In this document: positions 52,787 through 62,918 of the stretch, one piece after another | Numbering within the stretch: the first letter of the stretch is position 1 | How the letters are laid out: every line of letters begins with the position of its first letter | DNA from: Agarivorans sp. Alg241-V36 | GTDB lineage: Bacteria; Pseudomonadota; Gammaproteobacteria; Enterobacterales; Celerinatantimonadaceae | DNA: 64,000 bases | NCBI RefSeq assembly: GCF_900537085.1 | Contig: NZ_UNRE01000002.1 | Location: 310,289-374,288, forward strand | Direction: 5' to 3' | The notes under the pieces: generated by a model | What the model was told of the DNA's origin: nothing | What the model saw: the letters and a program-made list of their open reading frames with translations, nothing else | The model's database searches: none | Position numbers and translations under genes: made by a program

Positions 52787-52807
52787 AGAAGATGTGATTA
52801 CAATCAT
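52766..52807 (-). CDS. 13-residue candidate leader peptide upstream of rsgA
   Basis: ATG 52807 to a TAA at 52766-52768 encodes MIVITSSRAQEQA. GAGGAT is placed 7-12 bases upstream of the start. The second half of the ORF is the first arm of the hairpin above, so ribosome progress could switch the fold. It is too short to be judged by composition; the ribosome site and position are the evidence. Confidence 0.4.
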   Translation of the reverse strand: MIVITSSRAQEQA

Positions 52808-53015
52808 TTTGTATCCTCGCTATGGTTTAAAAATCGGCTAAATAATAGCAAAAGCTGTGAGTGAACCCCACAATTACTTGAATAACAATTGAGACAAATC
52901 AGGTCTTGGATCTTTAAGCTTTAAACAGCCACACTGTTTAAAACGATCTTATGAATAACTGCGTATAGCTTAATAAGCTTAAGTACAAACACGAGCAAGA
53001 GAAGTGGAGTAGGGT

Positions 53016-53726
53016 ATGCATTATTTTCGACCCGCAGGTGAACGCGGATCTGTTGATTTAGGTTGGCTGAAAAGCCAGCACAGTTTTTCCTTTGCCAATT
53101 ATTACGACCCTAAGCACATGGGCTATTCAGTGCTAAGAGTGATTAATCAAGATAGTGTTGCGCCCAGCAAGGGTTTTGACACCCACCAACACAAAGATAT
53201 GGAAATCATCTCCTACGTGACGAGCGGCGTGGTTGAGCATATCGACAGCATGGGCAATCGCTACAAAGTACCAGCGGGTGATATTCAAGTAATGAGCGCG
53301 GGCACTGGGGTAAGCCACTCGGAGTTTAATGGCTCAGACGAAGAAGATTTAGAGTTTTTACAAATATGGATTAAGCCGCAGCAAACGGGTTTGGCTCCTG
53401 CCTACCAGCAAGCGCGTATTAAGCAAGGTGAGGTATTAACCCCGCTGGTTACTCCCGATGGCCGCGATGGGTCGTTGATCATGAATCAAGATGCCGCGCT
53501 TTATCGATTAGCCATCGACGCTAATAGTGAGTTTGAACTAGAAGTGATGAAAGCCTGCGGCTACTTGCATGTGGTTAGTGGCGCGGCCAACTTACAGCAA
53601 GCATCTGGCGGTGCGTATACGGTTAGGCCCGGCGACGGAGTTGGTGTTTCTGGTGAGCAAGCACTAACTATTCGTACCGAAAACTATGCCTTTGAAGCGC
53701 TATGGTTTGATTTACCTAGTGCCTAA
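53016..53726 (+). CDS. yhhW: pirin-family protein, YhhW-like quercetin 2,3-dioxygenase
   Basis: A 236-residue bicupin. The metal ligands His57, His59, His101 and Glu103 sit in THQHKDMEIISYV and VSHSEFN, at the same positions as in E. coli YhhW as I recall it. The N-terminal MHYFRPAGERGSVDLGWLKSQHSFSFA is diagnostic. YhhW shows quercetinase activity in vitro; the physiological substrate is unknown. Confidence 0.88.
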   Translation: MHYFRPAGERGSVDLGWLKSQHSFSFANYYDPKHMGYSVLRVINQDSVAPSKGFDTHQHKDMEIISYVTSGVVEHIDSMGNRYKVPAGDIQVMSAGTGVSHSEFNGSDEEDLEFLQIWIKPQQTGLAPAYQQARIKQGEVLTPLVTPDGRDGSLIMNQDAALYRLAIDANSEFELEVMKACGYLHVVSGAANLQQASGGAYTVRPGDGVGVSGEQALTIRTENYAFEALWFDLPSA

Positions 53727-54042
53727 ACCGCTTAATTGACAGATTTTGTTATCTATTAAGTTATATCTATTACTTAGACAAACCCTTACCAATAAGCGAT
53801 GTTGGCGTTAACACTTGTTTATCTTGTTCACAAAAAAAACATGAAAACGTACAATTTTTCACCACGCATAATGATAGATTGCATTTTAACTTGGGATTTT
53901 TCTTCTTACTGCTATGGTTTCGCTGCATATAAAAGCAACTAGAGCAAACAACAAACAATTACTTGAGCTGTTAGGTGAGGGGTGTTCATAGCCTTAGCCG
54001 ACACCTGCCACTCAGGGCTAACTATGTAAGAGGATAAATGGA
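53727..54042. other. 316-bp region upstream of the GH8 gene
   Basis: AT-rich, with no supported ORF. It contains the promoter of the GH8 gene. I could not identify a specific operator. Confidence 0.4.
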
Positions 54043-56598
54043 ATGATCTCAGATAAACCCGTGCTGGCTTTATTGAGCCTAGCGCTATGGTCGCCATTAA
54101 GTTCAGCTGAGTTATTACAAAAATTTGAGCTGGAAAATGGAAGTTTGTTACCAGGTTACTCAAGCGCAATTGATAGTCCGTTTAACGGTGTTGCTGCTTA
54201 TGCAAACAATGATGGTGTGCAAGCAACAGCGCAAATTAGTAATACACCCGGCCAGTTTCGTTTAGATATTAGCGGCGCGAGTAGCGCCAACAATGCAGCG
54301 GGCATTAGTGTTTACCTTGATGATAAAAAAATAGGTGCAACAGAGTTTGTGGGCACTGCTGCATCGCTTGGTAGTATTAGCTTCAAATTAGACACTATGC
54401 CGCTTAACTCGAGCCTTTCGTTTAAATTAGAAACCGATGATGGTAGTAACGATACCTATTTAGATTGGTTTGAGCTGCATCGCATAGGCGATGTAGCAGC
54501 TTTGCCTACGGCGCCAGTATTGCCAAGTGATGGGGCATACAATACCGGCGTATACAGGAATATGTTTGCCGAGCTTGGTTACTCAAAAGCTGAGGTTGAA
54601 GCTCGTGTTCAAACGGTATATGACCAGCTATTCCATAGTACTGATACCGCCAATAAAGCGATATTTATTCCGGTGGGTGATGATATGGCCTACATCTGGG
54701 ATGTAGGCAACAATGATGTTCGTAGCGAAGGGATGTCTTATGGCTTGATGATGGCGGTGCAAATGAACCGTCAAGATGACTTCAACAAGCTTTGGAAATG
54801 GGCGCACACCTACTCACTAAACAAATCCGGAGCTAACAAGGGCTACTTTGCTTGGAAAGTAAGCACCGCCGGAGATATACAAGATGCCAACCCTGCGCCC
54901 GATGGTGAAGAATACTTTGCCACTGCTTTATTTTTTGCTTCTCACCGTTGGGGTGATGGCACGGGTATTTACAACTACAGCACGCAAGCTAATCAGATCC
55001 TTGATGATATGTATGGTAACGGCGAGATGCGTTACAACAATCAAGGTCAGTTAGAAGAAATCAGTTTGTTTGATCACAATGAAAAACAAATTGTGTTCTC
55101 TCCAGCCACACCTTCTGACAGAAACTGGACTGATCCTTCCTACCACCTTCCTGCATTTTATGAATTGTGGGCGCGTTGGGCGAATAATAACAATCAATTT
55201 TGGGCGGACATTGCAACTACCAGCCGTGCATTTTTGAAAACCACTGTTAACTCAGCCAATGGTTTAAGTCCCGATTATGCTTATTTTGATGGCACTCCGC
55301 ATGGCGAGTTTCAAGCTTGGAAAACCACTTTCCAATACGATGCATGGCGCACCGTTGGCAATGCCGCAATGGATTTTGCGTGGTGGCAAAAGGATCCGTG
55401 GCAAACTCAATATGTAAACAGCTTGCAAGCCTTCTTTAAGAGCGAAGGGATAGACTCTTACTCAAGTCTGTATGAGCTTAACGGTACGCCTTATCAAAAC
55501 AATAGTGACCACTCTCCTGGTTTAGTGGCGATGAATGCGTTAGCTAGCTTAGCGGCTAACGACCAACAAGCTTGGGAGTTTGTGCAAGCCCTTTGGGATA
55601 CCCCAGTACCTAGTGGTAAGTGGCGTTATTACGACGGCACGTTATATATGTTTGGTATGCTGGCATTAAGTGGTTCCTATCAGGTTTATTGCCCAGCTGG
55701 AGAATGTGATGCGGTGGTTCCACCTACCGAGAATCAAGCTCCGGTGACGGTAGATGACAGTGTTACAACTACTCAAGATACGCCACTAGTGGTTAGTGTT
55801 TTGCAAAATGACAATGATCCAGATGGCGATACCATTAGCATTGTGAGTTTCACCCAAGCAAGCAACGGCAGTGTTAGCCAGGTAGGTGATGGTTTAAGCT
55901 ATTCTCCAAATAGTAATTATGCGGGCAGTGATAGCTTTAGTTATACCATTGGCGATGGGCAACTAGAGGCAAGTGCTACGGTGACTGTTACGGTAACAGA
56001 CACTACGGTGAATAATCCCCCTAGTGCCTGTTTTACCGTGAGCAGCGAAGTGGCAACAGTTGGTCAATCAATTGATTTTGACGCTAGTTGCGCAAACGAT
56101 GTAGACGGAGATGTGTTGAGCTATGCTTGGAGCTTTGGTGACAACAACGGCACCACAGGATCTACAGCTAGCCACAGTTACAGTGCTGCTGGTACTTATC
56201 CAGCAAGCTTAACGGTAAGCGACGGTAAGGGTGCTAGTGATGTTTATAGTGTAAACATTGTTGTTAGCAACTCAGATAATGGCCCTGGCGGTGCGGTGTG
56301 TAGCTACACGGTAGATAATGATTGGAATAGTGGCTTTGTGGCTAATATTACAATTAGCAACCAAGGCACAACGGCTATAAATGGCTGGCAAGTGAGCTGG
56401 GTGTACAGTGATGGCTCTGCAGTAACTAGCAGCTGGAATAGCACAGTAACAGGTAGCCAGCCTTATGTGGCTAGTTCATTACCTTGGAACTCAACCATTC
56501 AGCCGGGTCAATCGGTGACCTTTGGTTTACAAGGCACTAAAGGCACAGCAAACACGCCTGCTGAAGTAGTCACACTTGGTGGCTCAAGCTGTAACTAA
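54043..56598 (+). CDS. secreted multidomain GH8 enzyme (exo-oligoxylanase-like) with PKD and CBM2
   Basis: An 851-residue exported enzyme. Domains in order: signal peptide (1-22), a CBM6/35-like beta-sandwich (about 24-155), a GH8 catalytic domain (about 165-555), an Ig-like cadherin-type domain (about 562-655), a PKD domain (about 657-742) and a C-terminal CBM2 (about 751-851) bounded by a Cys pair. The catalytic residues can be placed by comparison with Bacillus halodurans Rex: Glu229 in RSEGMSYG, Asp287 in APDGEEYF and Asp433 in QYDAWR. GH8 Rex enzymes release xylose from the reducing end of xylo-oligosaccharides. CBM2 binds cellulose or xylan. Confidence 0.85.
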   Translation: MISDKPVLALLSLALWSPLSSAELLQKFELENGSLLPGYSSAIDSPFNGVAAYANNDGVQATAQISNTPGQFRLDISGASSANNAAGISVYLDDKKIGATEFVGTAASLGSISFKLDTMPLNSSLSFKLETDDGSNDTYLDWFELHRIGDVAALPTAPVLPSDGAYNTGVYRNMFAELGYSKAEVEARVQTVYDQLFHSTDTANKAIFIPVGDDMAYIWDVGNNDVRSEGMSYGLMMAVQMNRQDDFNKLWKWAHTYSLNKSGANKGYFAWKVSTAGDIQDANPAPDGEEYFATALFFASHRWGDGTGIYNYSTQANQILDDMYGNGEMRYNNQGQLEEISLFDHNEKQIVFSPATPSDRNWTDPSYHLPAFYELWARWANNNNQFWADIATTSRAFLKTTVNSANGLSPDYAYFDGTPHGEFQAWKTTFQYDAWRTVGNAAMDFAWWQKDPWQTQYVNSLQAFFKSEGIDSYSSLYELNGTPYQNNSDHSPGLVAMNALASLAANDQQAWEFVQALWDTPVPSGKWRYYDGTLYMFGMLALSGSYQVYCPAGECDAVVPPTENQAPVTVDDSVTTTQDTPLVVSVLQNDNDPDGDTISIVSFTQASNGSVSQVGDGLSYSPNSNYAGSDSFSYTIGDGQLEASATVTVTVTDTTVNNPPSACFTVSSEVATVGQSIDFDASCANDVDGDVLSYAWSFGDNNGTTGSTASHSYSAAGTYPASLTVSDGKGASDVYSVNIVVSNSDNGPGGAVCSYTVDNDWNSGFVANITISNQGTTAINGWQVSWVYSDGSAVTSSWNSTVTGSQPYVASSLPWNSTIQPGQSVTFGLQGTKGTANTPAEVVTLGGSSCN

Positions 56599-56985
56599 GC
56601 TAATCGATTAAACCAAAGTAAATTAAGAGAGGCATTAGCCTCTCTTTTGGGTTTTAGCGCTTTGTGGGTTGCGCTGTGTTCGGCCTTGGCTCTAGTTACT
56701 CATACTAATATGGATGAGTTAATCGTTTAAAAGCCCAAGTGCTGCCATGCATTTTTTAGCCTTATTCTCAAATTTACCGCCCTCATAAATAGCGTTTGAT
56801 AAGCTAAATTTATAAAGCTGTGAACTTACTCTAATAGCCTTTAAAAACATATCTTAGTTCAAGCAGTTACTCAGCAGTAGTCTACTATCAATAAGAAGGT
56901 TTCAAGCTTTAATTCAGCCGCTTGAGTCACTTTTGTAATGGAACAATGTCGCTAGAACCCGATTAGAAAGATAGGTAACAGGAAC
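56599..56985. other. 387-bp intergenic region between the GH8 gene and the hybrid kinase
   Basis: It begins with the terminator of the GH8 gene. The remainder should hold the promoter of the kinase. No small ORF or structured RNA convinced me. Confidence 0.4.
56625..56650 (+). terminator. intrinsic terminator of the GH8 gene
   Basis: AAGAGAGGC and GCCTCTCTT form a 9-bp stem with a 4-base loop, followed by TTT. Confidence 0.88.
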
Positions 56986-59900
56986 ATGTGGAAACAAATC
57001 GCCGTGCTATGGATAGCCCTGTTAAACGGTTTGTGTTTAGCCTCATCTGCCATGGCAGAAAACATTGCATTTAGCCCCCAAGAGCAACAGTTTATTGACC
57101 AGCAGTTGCCAATTACAGTGGTGGCCGATTTAAACTTCTATCCCTATGCCTTTGTTAATGACTCTGGTGCTTACGATGGTATTTCTCGTGAGTACCTAGA
57201 AGAAATAGCCCAATTAACCGGCTTAAATTTCACATACAAAATTGGCCCGAGTTGGGCCGAGATGCTGCAAGGTTTGAAAGACGGTGAAATAGACATTATC
57301 CCGATGATGTTTTATGACCAAGATAAAACCGATTACGTTCAATTCTCTCAACCGTATATCTTGCATAGTGAATATCTTTACACCTTGGAAACAGAGCCCA
57401 ATGTTCAATCTCTCGATGCTATTGCCAACAAAACCTTGGCGGTGATCGAAGGCTATGAGCTAACTTCTTGGCTTAAACTGCGTTATCCAAATATTAAGCT
57501 TAAATACTACGATGAACTTGCCCATTGTTTGCGTGCAGTGGCCGATGGTGAGGTATTTGGTACGATTGGTGAGTTAAGCTCAACGCTATACTTTAAAAAC
57601 AAAATGCACCTGCGCAATATCAAAAAAAATACCGCCATCGCGGGTAGGAAGAATCTGCCAATTTCAATAGGCCTAAGCACTCAGCATCCGCACTTACTAA
57701 CGATAATTAATAAAGCCATTGAACAGATTGATATTGCCACCCGCAATCGCATTTCTGGTCGCTGGCTTAATGACAGTTCGTCGCAAAGTATCCTTAATGG
57801 TGCCTTTGGTTACGGGCGGGCACCGTTCATGTATGACCTAAGTTCTGAGGTGGGTTTAGAGTATGAGATAGTGCGGCGGGTATTGTCTTCTATGGGCTAT
57901 CAAATTGAAGATGTAGAGCAACTGCCCACATTTAGAGGACAAATAATTCTTCATGAAGACCAAAATTTAGATTTCTCGGTTGGTGTGTCTGAACTGCCCG
58001 ACAATATGTTCTACTCCGACGATATCGTTAACTTTAACAATGTGGCTGTAACTCGAAAAGTCGATAATATTGCTTTGTCGTCACCTGCTGATATGGCCAA
58101 TTACTCGGTGTCTAGCTTTGCTGATTCTAAGAAATTGTTGGGCGAAGAATATGCGAAAATGGCCAGCAATTCTTCACGCTTTAAAGAGCACTCCGTTCAA
58201 GAGCTTTCGTTGACTGAGTTCTTTGCTGGCAATGCTGACGTATTAGTGGCTGATATAGAAATAGTAAAATGGGCGATCCGCTATTCTGGTTTAACCAATG
58301 GGCTAATTAGTGATTTCGAGTTCCACTCGATTTTTGACCAGTCTGAAGTGGGTTATAAGGTGGCGTTTCGTAATCAACATATTCGCGATTTGTTTAATCA
58401 AGCCTTGCAGACATTACGCAGTGGTGAGGAGTATCAGCAATTATTTGATTTGTACTTAAACTCAAACTTCAACCCACAGATTAGGCGTGGCAACCTGATT
58501 GCTGATGTGGTGGCGCCTTATATCTTTCACGACGACCTTAAAAACTTAAGAAATGTACTGAGGGTTTTTCATAAAAACTCCAATATTAAAGCGATATCAG
58601 TTAGCTCAGACTCGCCTAATCGAGTCATCATGCAGTTACAAGAAATAGACGGCGAGCTCAAAAGTGTAGATGTGATAAAAGTATCCCATCTTAGCCGCTT
58701 ATCTAAAGAAAGCTTCTATGTACACAACGGCAGTACCGACAAAGTGGGCAGCATTACTTTTTATGCTCAAGCCAATAGCCCTGAACAGATTATCTCGTCT
58801 CATGTGCCTGATTTACGTCAATTCAGTGGGCTGTCTGGCGAGCAAATGGCCGAAATTCGTTTAGCTTATGAGCGGCAAGACTTATCAGGGCAACTACTTA
58901 ATTTAAGTGAAGCCGAACAAGTTTGGATTAGTGAGAATCCTATTATTTCAATTGCGGTAGACCCCGCAGCACTGCCCTACGAAGCCTTTGACGAAGATGG
59001 CCAATATATTGGTGCAGTGGCTGACTATTTACAGCTGATTAGTGCCAGTACTGGTTTAGTGTTTGAGCCGGTGAAGGTAGAGACTTGGCAAGAATCATTA
59101 AAATTGATTCGAAGCCGGAAAGTGCAGCTAGCCTCAGCAGCCTTTGGCAATACTGAGTTAGAACTTGATTATTTAACTACCTTACCCATTGTTAAGAGTG
59201 AAGTAAGCTATGTTGGCCGTATTGGAAAAGGCTTTGTCGGCTCTTTAAGTGACCTGCGAGGTAAAACTGTAGGCATTATTAAAGGTGCTTCGCAAACGGC
59301 TGCCTTAGTTGAACAAAGCCCCGATGTTAATTGGGTATATCCGCAAAGCACCGAGATTGGCATGCAGCAAGTTGCCGACGGTGAAATAGACGGCATGGTA
59401 GACACCATATTGGTGCTTAACTACCTTATGCAAAGCCGCGGTTACAGCAACTTAGCGGTAACCGGAGACTTTGATAGGGATGTAGCGTCTACTATCTATG
59501 TACTTAAAACCTTACCCACCTTACAGTCAATTATTAGTAAAGCTATCGACGCGGTTACCCAAGCACAACGCGATGCCATTGTGTCTAAATGGGTGCCTAA
59601 TAAAGTGATAGAACGGGTTGATTACACCTTGGTATGGCAGGTGGTTGCAGCTGCATTGTTTTTAGTTATATTGGCACTGTTTTGGAACCGCAAATTAGCT
59701 AGTTTGATTAAGGCGCGTGAGAAAGCCGAGCAACGCTTACAAGAGCGAGAACAACTGTTGTTCGACATGCTTAATTCTGCCCCAATTGGTGTGGCGATAG
59801 TGGCTAATGAGCAAACCCTATTCTCCAATAAAACCGCACGAGATATGTTTGGTGTGTCTGCCGAAGAGTTAGATGATTTCAAAGTTAGCAATATCTATTG

Positions 59901-62373
59901 CGATCCGGCCCAGCGCGACCAGAGTTACCAAATGCTTAAACAAGGCTTACCTGTGGTTAATCAGGAAATTGACTTTAAGCGTACCGATGGCAAGCAATTT
60001 ACCGGCTTAGCGAATTACATAAACACAGAGTTTAAAGACCAACCCGCGATATTATTTTGGTGTTATGACATTAGTGAACTTAAAGATCTTAATACCCAGT
60101 TAAGTTTAGCTATTGATGAAGCTGACAATGCCAACAAAGCCAAGTCAGATTTCTTGGCCAACATGAGCCATGAAATTCGCACCCCAATGAATGCCATTAT
60201 TGGCATGACTCACTTGGCGCTAAATGCCGAGTTGGACCGTAAAACCCGTGGTTATCTCAATAAAGTGTCCCATGCAGCGGCGTCTTTGCTAGGGATCATT
60301 AACGATATTCTCGACTTTTCGAAAATTGAAGCGGGCAAGTTAGACATGGAATGCTTGGATATTAGCATTCAAGATATTTTGCAAAATCAGCTCAACTTAA
60401 TCGAGTTAAAAGCTCAAGACAAAGGGGTAGAGGTGCTCACTTTAGTCGAGCCTTCGGTGCCGCATAACCTAATGGGCGATCCACTTCGCTTAGGGCAAAT
60501 ATTTACCAACCTTGCAAGCAATGCGATTAAGTTTACTGAGCAGGGCGAAATTGCCTTCTCAGTGAAGTTGTTGGAACAACAAACCAATCGCGCCAAACTG
60601 CAATTTTCGGTACGCGACACTGGTATTGGCATTTCGCCCGAGCAGCAACAAAAGCTATTCCAATCTTTTACTCAAGCCGATGCCTCCACCACAAGACAAT
60701 ATGGCGGAACCGGTTTGGGCCTAACCATTTGTAAAAGTTTGGTAGAACTAATGGAAGGCGAAATTTGGCTAGAAAGCGCCTTGGGAGAAGGTACCGAATT
60801 CTTGTTTACGGCCTGGTTTAAGCTAAACCACGAGCGACCAGCCACACGCAGTGCCATTAGCCCAACAAGCCTAGATAACATGTGCATTTTGGTGGTGGAT
60901 GACAACGAAAGTGCCGCAGAAATTATGGCCTCTATTGTCTCCTCTTTTGGTCCTGAAGTAAGCGTGGTGCACGCTGGCTCTGAGGCGCAGGCATTAGTGG
61001 CTGAAAACCCAGATAAGTACGATATGGCGATTGTTGATTGGAACATGCCAGATATGGATGGGGTGGCTACCTGTGAAGCCATTCGCCAAGAGGCCGGCAG
61101 TCACCCGGTTAAATTTATTATGGTGTCGGCTTATGACCACGCACGTTTCAAAGAGCAAAGCAAAGACGCAGGAGTAAGTGCTTATTTGGCGAAACCGATT
61201 ACTGCCTCAGAGGTATTTAATTCGATAGCCCAGGTAAGTGGTCGCGATGTCGCTTTATATACCCCGCTTGCCAAATTGAGTGACAAACTCACATTAGCTA
61301 AGCAAAAGCTGCAAGGTGCACACGTGCTGCTGGTGGAAGATAACGAACTTAATCAAGACTTAGCCATAGAGCTACTAAACAGCATTGGTGTAAGTTGCGA
61401 GCTGGCAGAAAACGGCCAGTTGGCTCTTGAGAAGCTTCGTCATAACTCTTTTGATGGCGTATTAATGGATATTCAAATGCCGGTTATGGATGGCTACACC
61501 GCCACCCAAAAAATCCGCGAGTTTGATTTAGAAATCGCTATTATCGCCATGACAGCTAACGCCATGAGTGGCGACCGAGAGCGGGTGATAAGTGCGGGCA
61601 TGAATGACTACATCAGTAAGCCCATAGATGTTGAAGCCATGATAACGACCATGGCCGAGTGGATTAGTGCTTCTGGTTTGCAGCCAGCAGCACCTGTCGG
61701 TTCAACAGAAGAGTCGGTGCCTTCGGGGATTACCGAGGGATTAAATCCAGAGATTATTGATCAAGCTGCCGGTTTAGCAACCTGTAATGGCAACGCCAAT
61801 TTATACTTCAAATTGCTGAATAAATTTAGCCTCAACCAGCGCAGTTTTGCCGAACAATTTGAGCGAGCTTGCGGCGAATCAGACTGGGTATTAGCTACCC
61901 GTTTAATACATACTTTAAAAGGTAATGCGGGGAATATTGGTGCGCTTGTATTGCAAGCCGCAGCTGCCGAGCTAGAAGCTGTTGCTGCCAGTATTTTGTC
62001 TTCGGAGGGGAGCAATAGTTTTAAAAACAGCAATGAGCGGATTCAGTCGATGCTGTCGAACATTAGTGCTTTGTTAGAGTTGGTATTTCAAGAAATTGGT
62101 TTGTTAATGCCTAAAGATGTAGGCCAAGACCATGCAGAGGATGATAGCCAGCAGAAAAGCAATTTAGCGCAGCTTAAAACTGAGCTTGTCACGCTTGAAG
62201 AGCAACTAGAAGAGTGCGACGTAGATGCCGTTGAACGGATCGATGAGCTGTCAGAGATGGCCTTCCCCGCAGAGGTGAAAAAGCAACTATTAGGCATTAA
62301 TAAGGCTGCTGCAGAGTATGACTTTGAAGCTGCTAGTGCCAAGCTGCAAAGCTTAAAAGCCATGCTGAGTTGA
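56986..62373 (+). CDS. BvgS-type hybrid sensor histidine kinase
   Basis: A 1795-residue membrane sensor. In order: signal peptide (1-24), a first SBP_bac_3 domain (about 35-258), a second, degenerate one (about 265-490), a linker with a sensor-like fold (about 495-620), a third SBP_bac_3 domain (about 640-870), a transmembrane helix (about 880-902), PAS (about 920-1035), HisKA with His1062 (MSHEIRTPMN), HATPase (N-box Asn1179), REC1 (Asp1351), REC2 (Asp1495) and an HPt domain with His1642 (LIHTLKGNAG). This supports a His-Asp-His phosphorelay. The final target regulator is not in the window. Ligand unknown; SBP_bac_3 domains often bind amino acids or other small molecules. Confidence 0.92.
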   Translation: MWKQIAVLWIALLNGLCLASSAMAENIAFSPQEQQFIDQQLPITVVADLNFYPYAFVNDSGAYDGISREYLEEIAQLTGLNFTYKIGPSWAEMLQGLKDGEIDIIPMMFYDQDKTDYVQFSQPYILHSEYLYTLETEPNVQSLDAIANKTLAVIEGYELTSWLKLRYPNIKLKYYDELAHCLRAVADGEVFGTIGELSSTLYFKNKMHLRNIKKNTAIAGRKNLPISIGLSTQHPHLLTIINKAIEQIDIATRNRISGRWLNDSSSQSILNGAFGYGRAPFMYDLSSEVGLEYEIVRRVLSSMGYQIEDVEQLPTFRGQIILHEDQNLDFSVGVSELPDNMFYSDDIVNFNNVAVTRKVDNIALSSPADMANYSVSSFADSKKLLGEEYAKMASNSSRFKEHSVQELSLTEFFAGNADVLVADIEIVKWAIRYSGLTNGLISDFEFHSIFDQSEVGYKVAFRNQHIRDLFNQALQTLRSGEEYQQLFDLYLNSNFNPQIRRGNLIADVVAPYIFHDDLKNLRNVLRVFHKNSNIKAISVSSDSPNRVIMQLQEIDGELKSVDVIKVSHLSRLSKESFYVHNGSTDKVGSITFYAQANSPEQIISSHVPDLRQFSGLSGEQMAEIRLAYERQDLSGQLLNLSEAEQVWISENPIISIAVDPAALPYEAFDEDGQYIGAVADYLQLISASTGLVFEPVKVETWQESLKLIRSRKVQLASAAFGNTELELDYLTTLPIVKSEVSYVGRIGKGFVGSLSDLRGKTVGIIKGASQTAALVEQSPDVNWVYPQSTEIGMQQVADGEIDGMVDTILVLNYLMQSRGYSNLAVTGDFDRDVASTIYVLKTLPTLQSIISKAIDAVTQAQRDAIVSKWVPNKVIERVDYTLVWQVVAAALFLVILALFWNRKLASLIKAREKAEQRLQEREQLLFDMLNSAPIGVAIVANEQTLFSNKTARDMFGVSAEELDDFKVSNIYCDPAQRDQSYQMLKQGLPVVNQEIDFKRTDGKQFTGLANYINTEFKDQPAILFWCYDISELKDLNTQLSLAIDEADNANKAKSDFLANMSHEIRTPMNAIIGMTHLALNAELDRKTRGYLNKVSHAAASLLGIINDILDFSKIEAGKLDMECLDISIQDILQNQLNLIELKAQDKGVEVLTLVEPSVPHNLMGDPLRLGQIFTNLASNAIKFTEQGEIAFSVKLLEQQTNRAKLQFSVRDTGIGISPEQQQKLFQSFTQADASTTRQYGGTGLGLTICKSLVELMEGEIWLESALGEGTEFLFTAWFKLNHERPATRSAISPTSLDNMCILVVDDNESAAEIMASIVSSFGPEVSVVHAGSEAQALVAENPDKYDMAIVDWNMPDMDGVATCEAIRQEAGSHPVKFIMVSAYDHARFKEQSKDAGVSAYLAKPITASEVFNSIAQVSGRDVALYTPLAKLSDKLTLAKQKLQGAHVLLVEDNELNQDLAIELLNSIGVSCELAENGQLALEKLRHNSFDGVLMDIQMPVMDGYTATQKIREFDLEIAIIAMTANAMSGDRERVISAGMNDYISKPIDVEAMITTMAEWISASGLQPAAPVGSTEESVPSGITEGLNPEIIDQAAGLATCNGNANLYFKLLNKFSLNQRSFAEQFERACGESDWVLATRLIHTLKGNAGNIGALVLQAAAAELEAVAASILSSEGSNSFKNSNERIQSMLSNISALLELVFQEIGLLMPKDVGQDHAEDDSQQKSNLAQLKTELVTLEEQLEECDVDAVERIDELSEMAFPAEVKKQLLGINKAAAEYDFEAASAKLQSLKAMLS

Positions 62374-62465
62374 TGCATATCATGAGAACTCGCGTTTCTG
62401 CTGCAAAAATCAGCCCGAAAGATAAACTGCCCCTAGATGAATCGCATTTGGAAAAGGACAAGCCA

Positions 62466-62867
62466 ATGATTAAGCCATTTTGCCTCGGTCTAGCTGCAAC
62501 ACTTAGCCTACTGGTGAGTTTGTCTGCGGCAGCATTTCCGCAAGCCTCGGTGTCTTCTAATCAGCAACTGTTTGCTCAATCGATTATTTATCATTCACTT
62601 AGTGGGTTTTGTGCAGCAAAGTCCGGCAATAAAACACTAACAAATGACTTTCAAGCCTGGCGCTTAGCCAATCAACAAGCGATTAAACAAGGGCGTGAAG
62701 AAGTCGCGGTGATGGCCAAAGAGCAAGACAAACCGATGGATTCGGTAGTGTCTAATTTAGTTCACGTTGCCGAACAAGAGTGGGGACAACTTAGCAGTGA
62801 GCAGCGCCAACAAAAGTGCCAAACTTTGCAGGCTTTTCTTACTCAAGCAGAGCCTACAGTTCACTAA
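62466..62867 (+). CDS. small exported protein of unknown function
   Basis: A 133-residue protein. ATG 62466 follows AAGGAC and starts the signal peptide MIKPFCLGLAATLSLLVSLSAAAF, so the longer frame that overlaps the kinase stop is rejected. The mature part is largely helical with two Cys residues (GFCAAKSG and QQKCQTL). I do not recognise it. It is 93 bp after the kinase and may be co-transcribed. Confidence 0.65.
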   Translation: MIKPFCLGLAATLSLLVSLSAAAFPQASVSSNQQLFAQSIIYHSLSGFCAAKSGNKTLTNDFQAWRLANQQAIKQGREEVAVMAKEQDKPMDSVVSNLVHVAEQEWGQLSSEQRQQKCQTLQAFLTQAEPTVH

Positions 62868-62880
62868 GTTGAGAGCGTAA

Positions 62881-62911
62881 TGCCCGCGTAGCCAATTAGC
62901 TGAAGCGGGCA
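62881..62911. terminator. hairpin between convergent genes
   Basis: TGCCCGC and GCGGGCA form a perfect 7-bp stem with a 17-base loop, between the small exported protein gene and the HAD gene. No strong T-run. Confidence 0.6.
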
Positions 62912-62918
62912 GTAAAAC

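Larger units (their letters stand above)
52673..53015. other. 343-bp region between rsgA and the pirin gene
   Basis: A divergent promoter region. The rsgA side holds a 13-codon leader ORF and two GC-rich hairpins, listed separately. The pirin side is AT-rich, with nothing distinctive. Confidence 0.5.

Noticed and set aside
60672-61082. 136-codon minus-strand ORF inside the hybrid kinase
   Set aside because: It is antisense to the HATPase/REC1 region, which has clear motifs.
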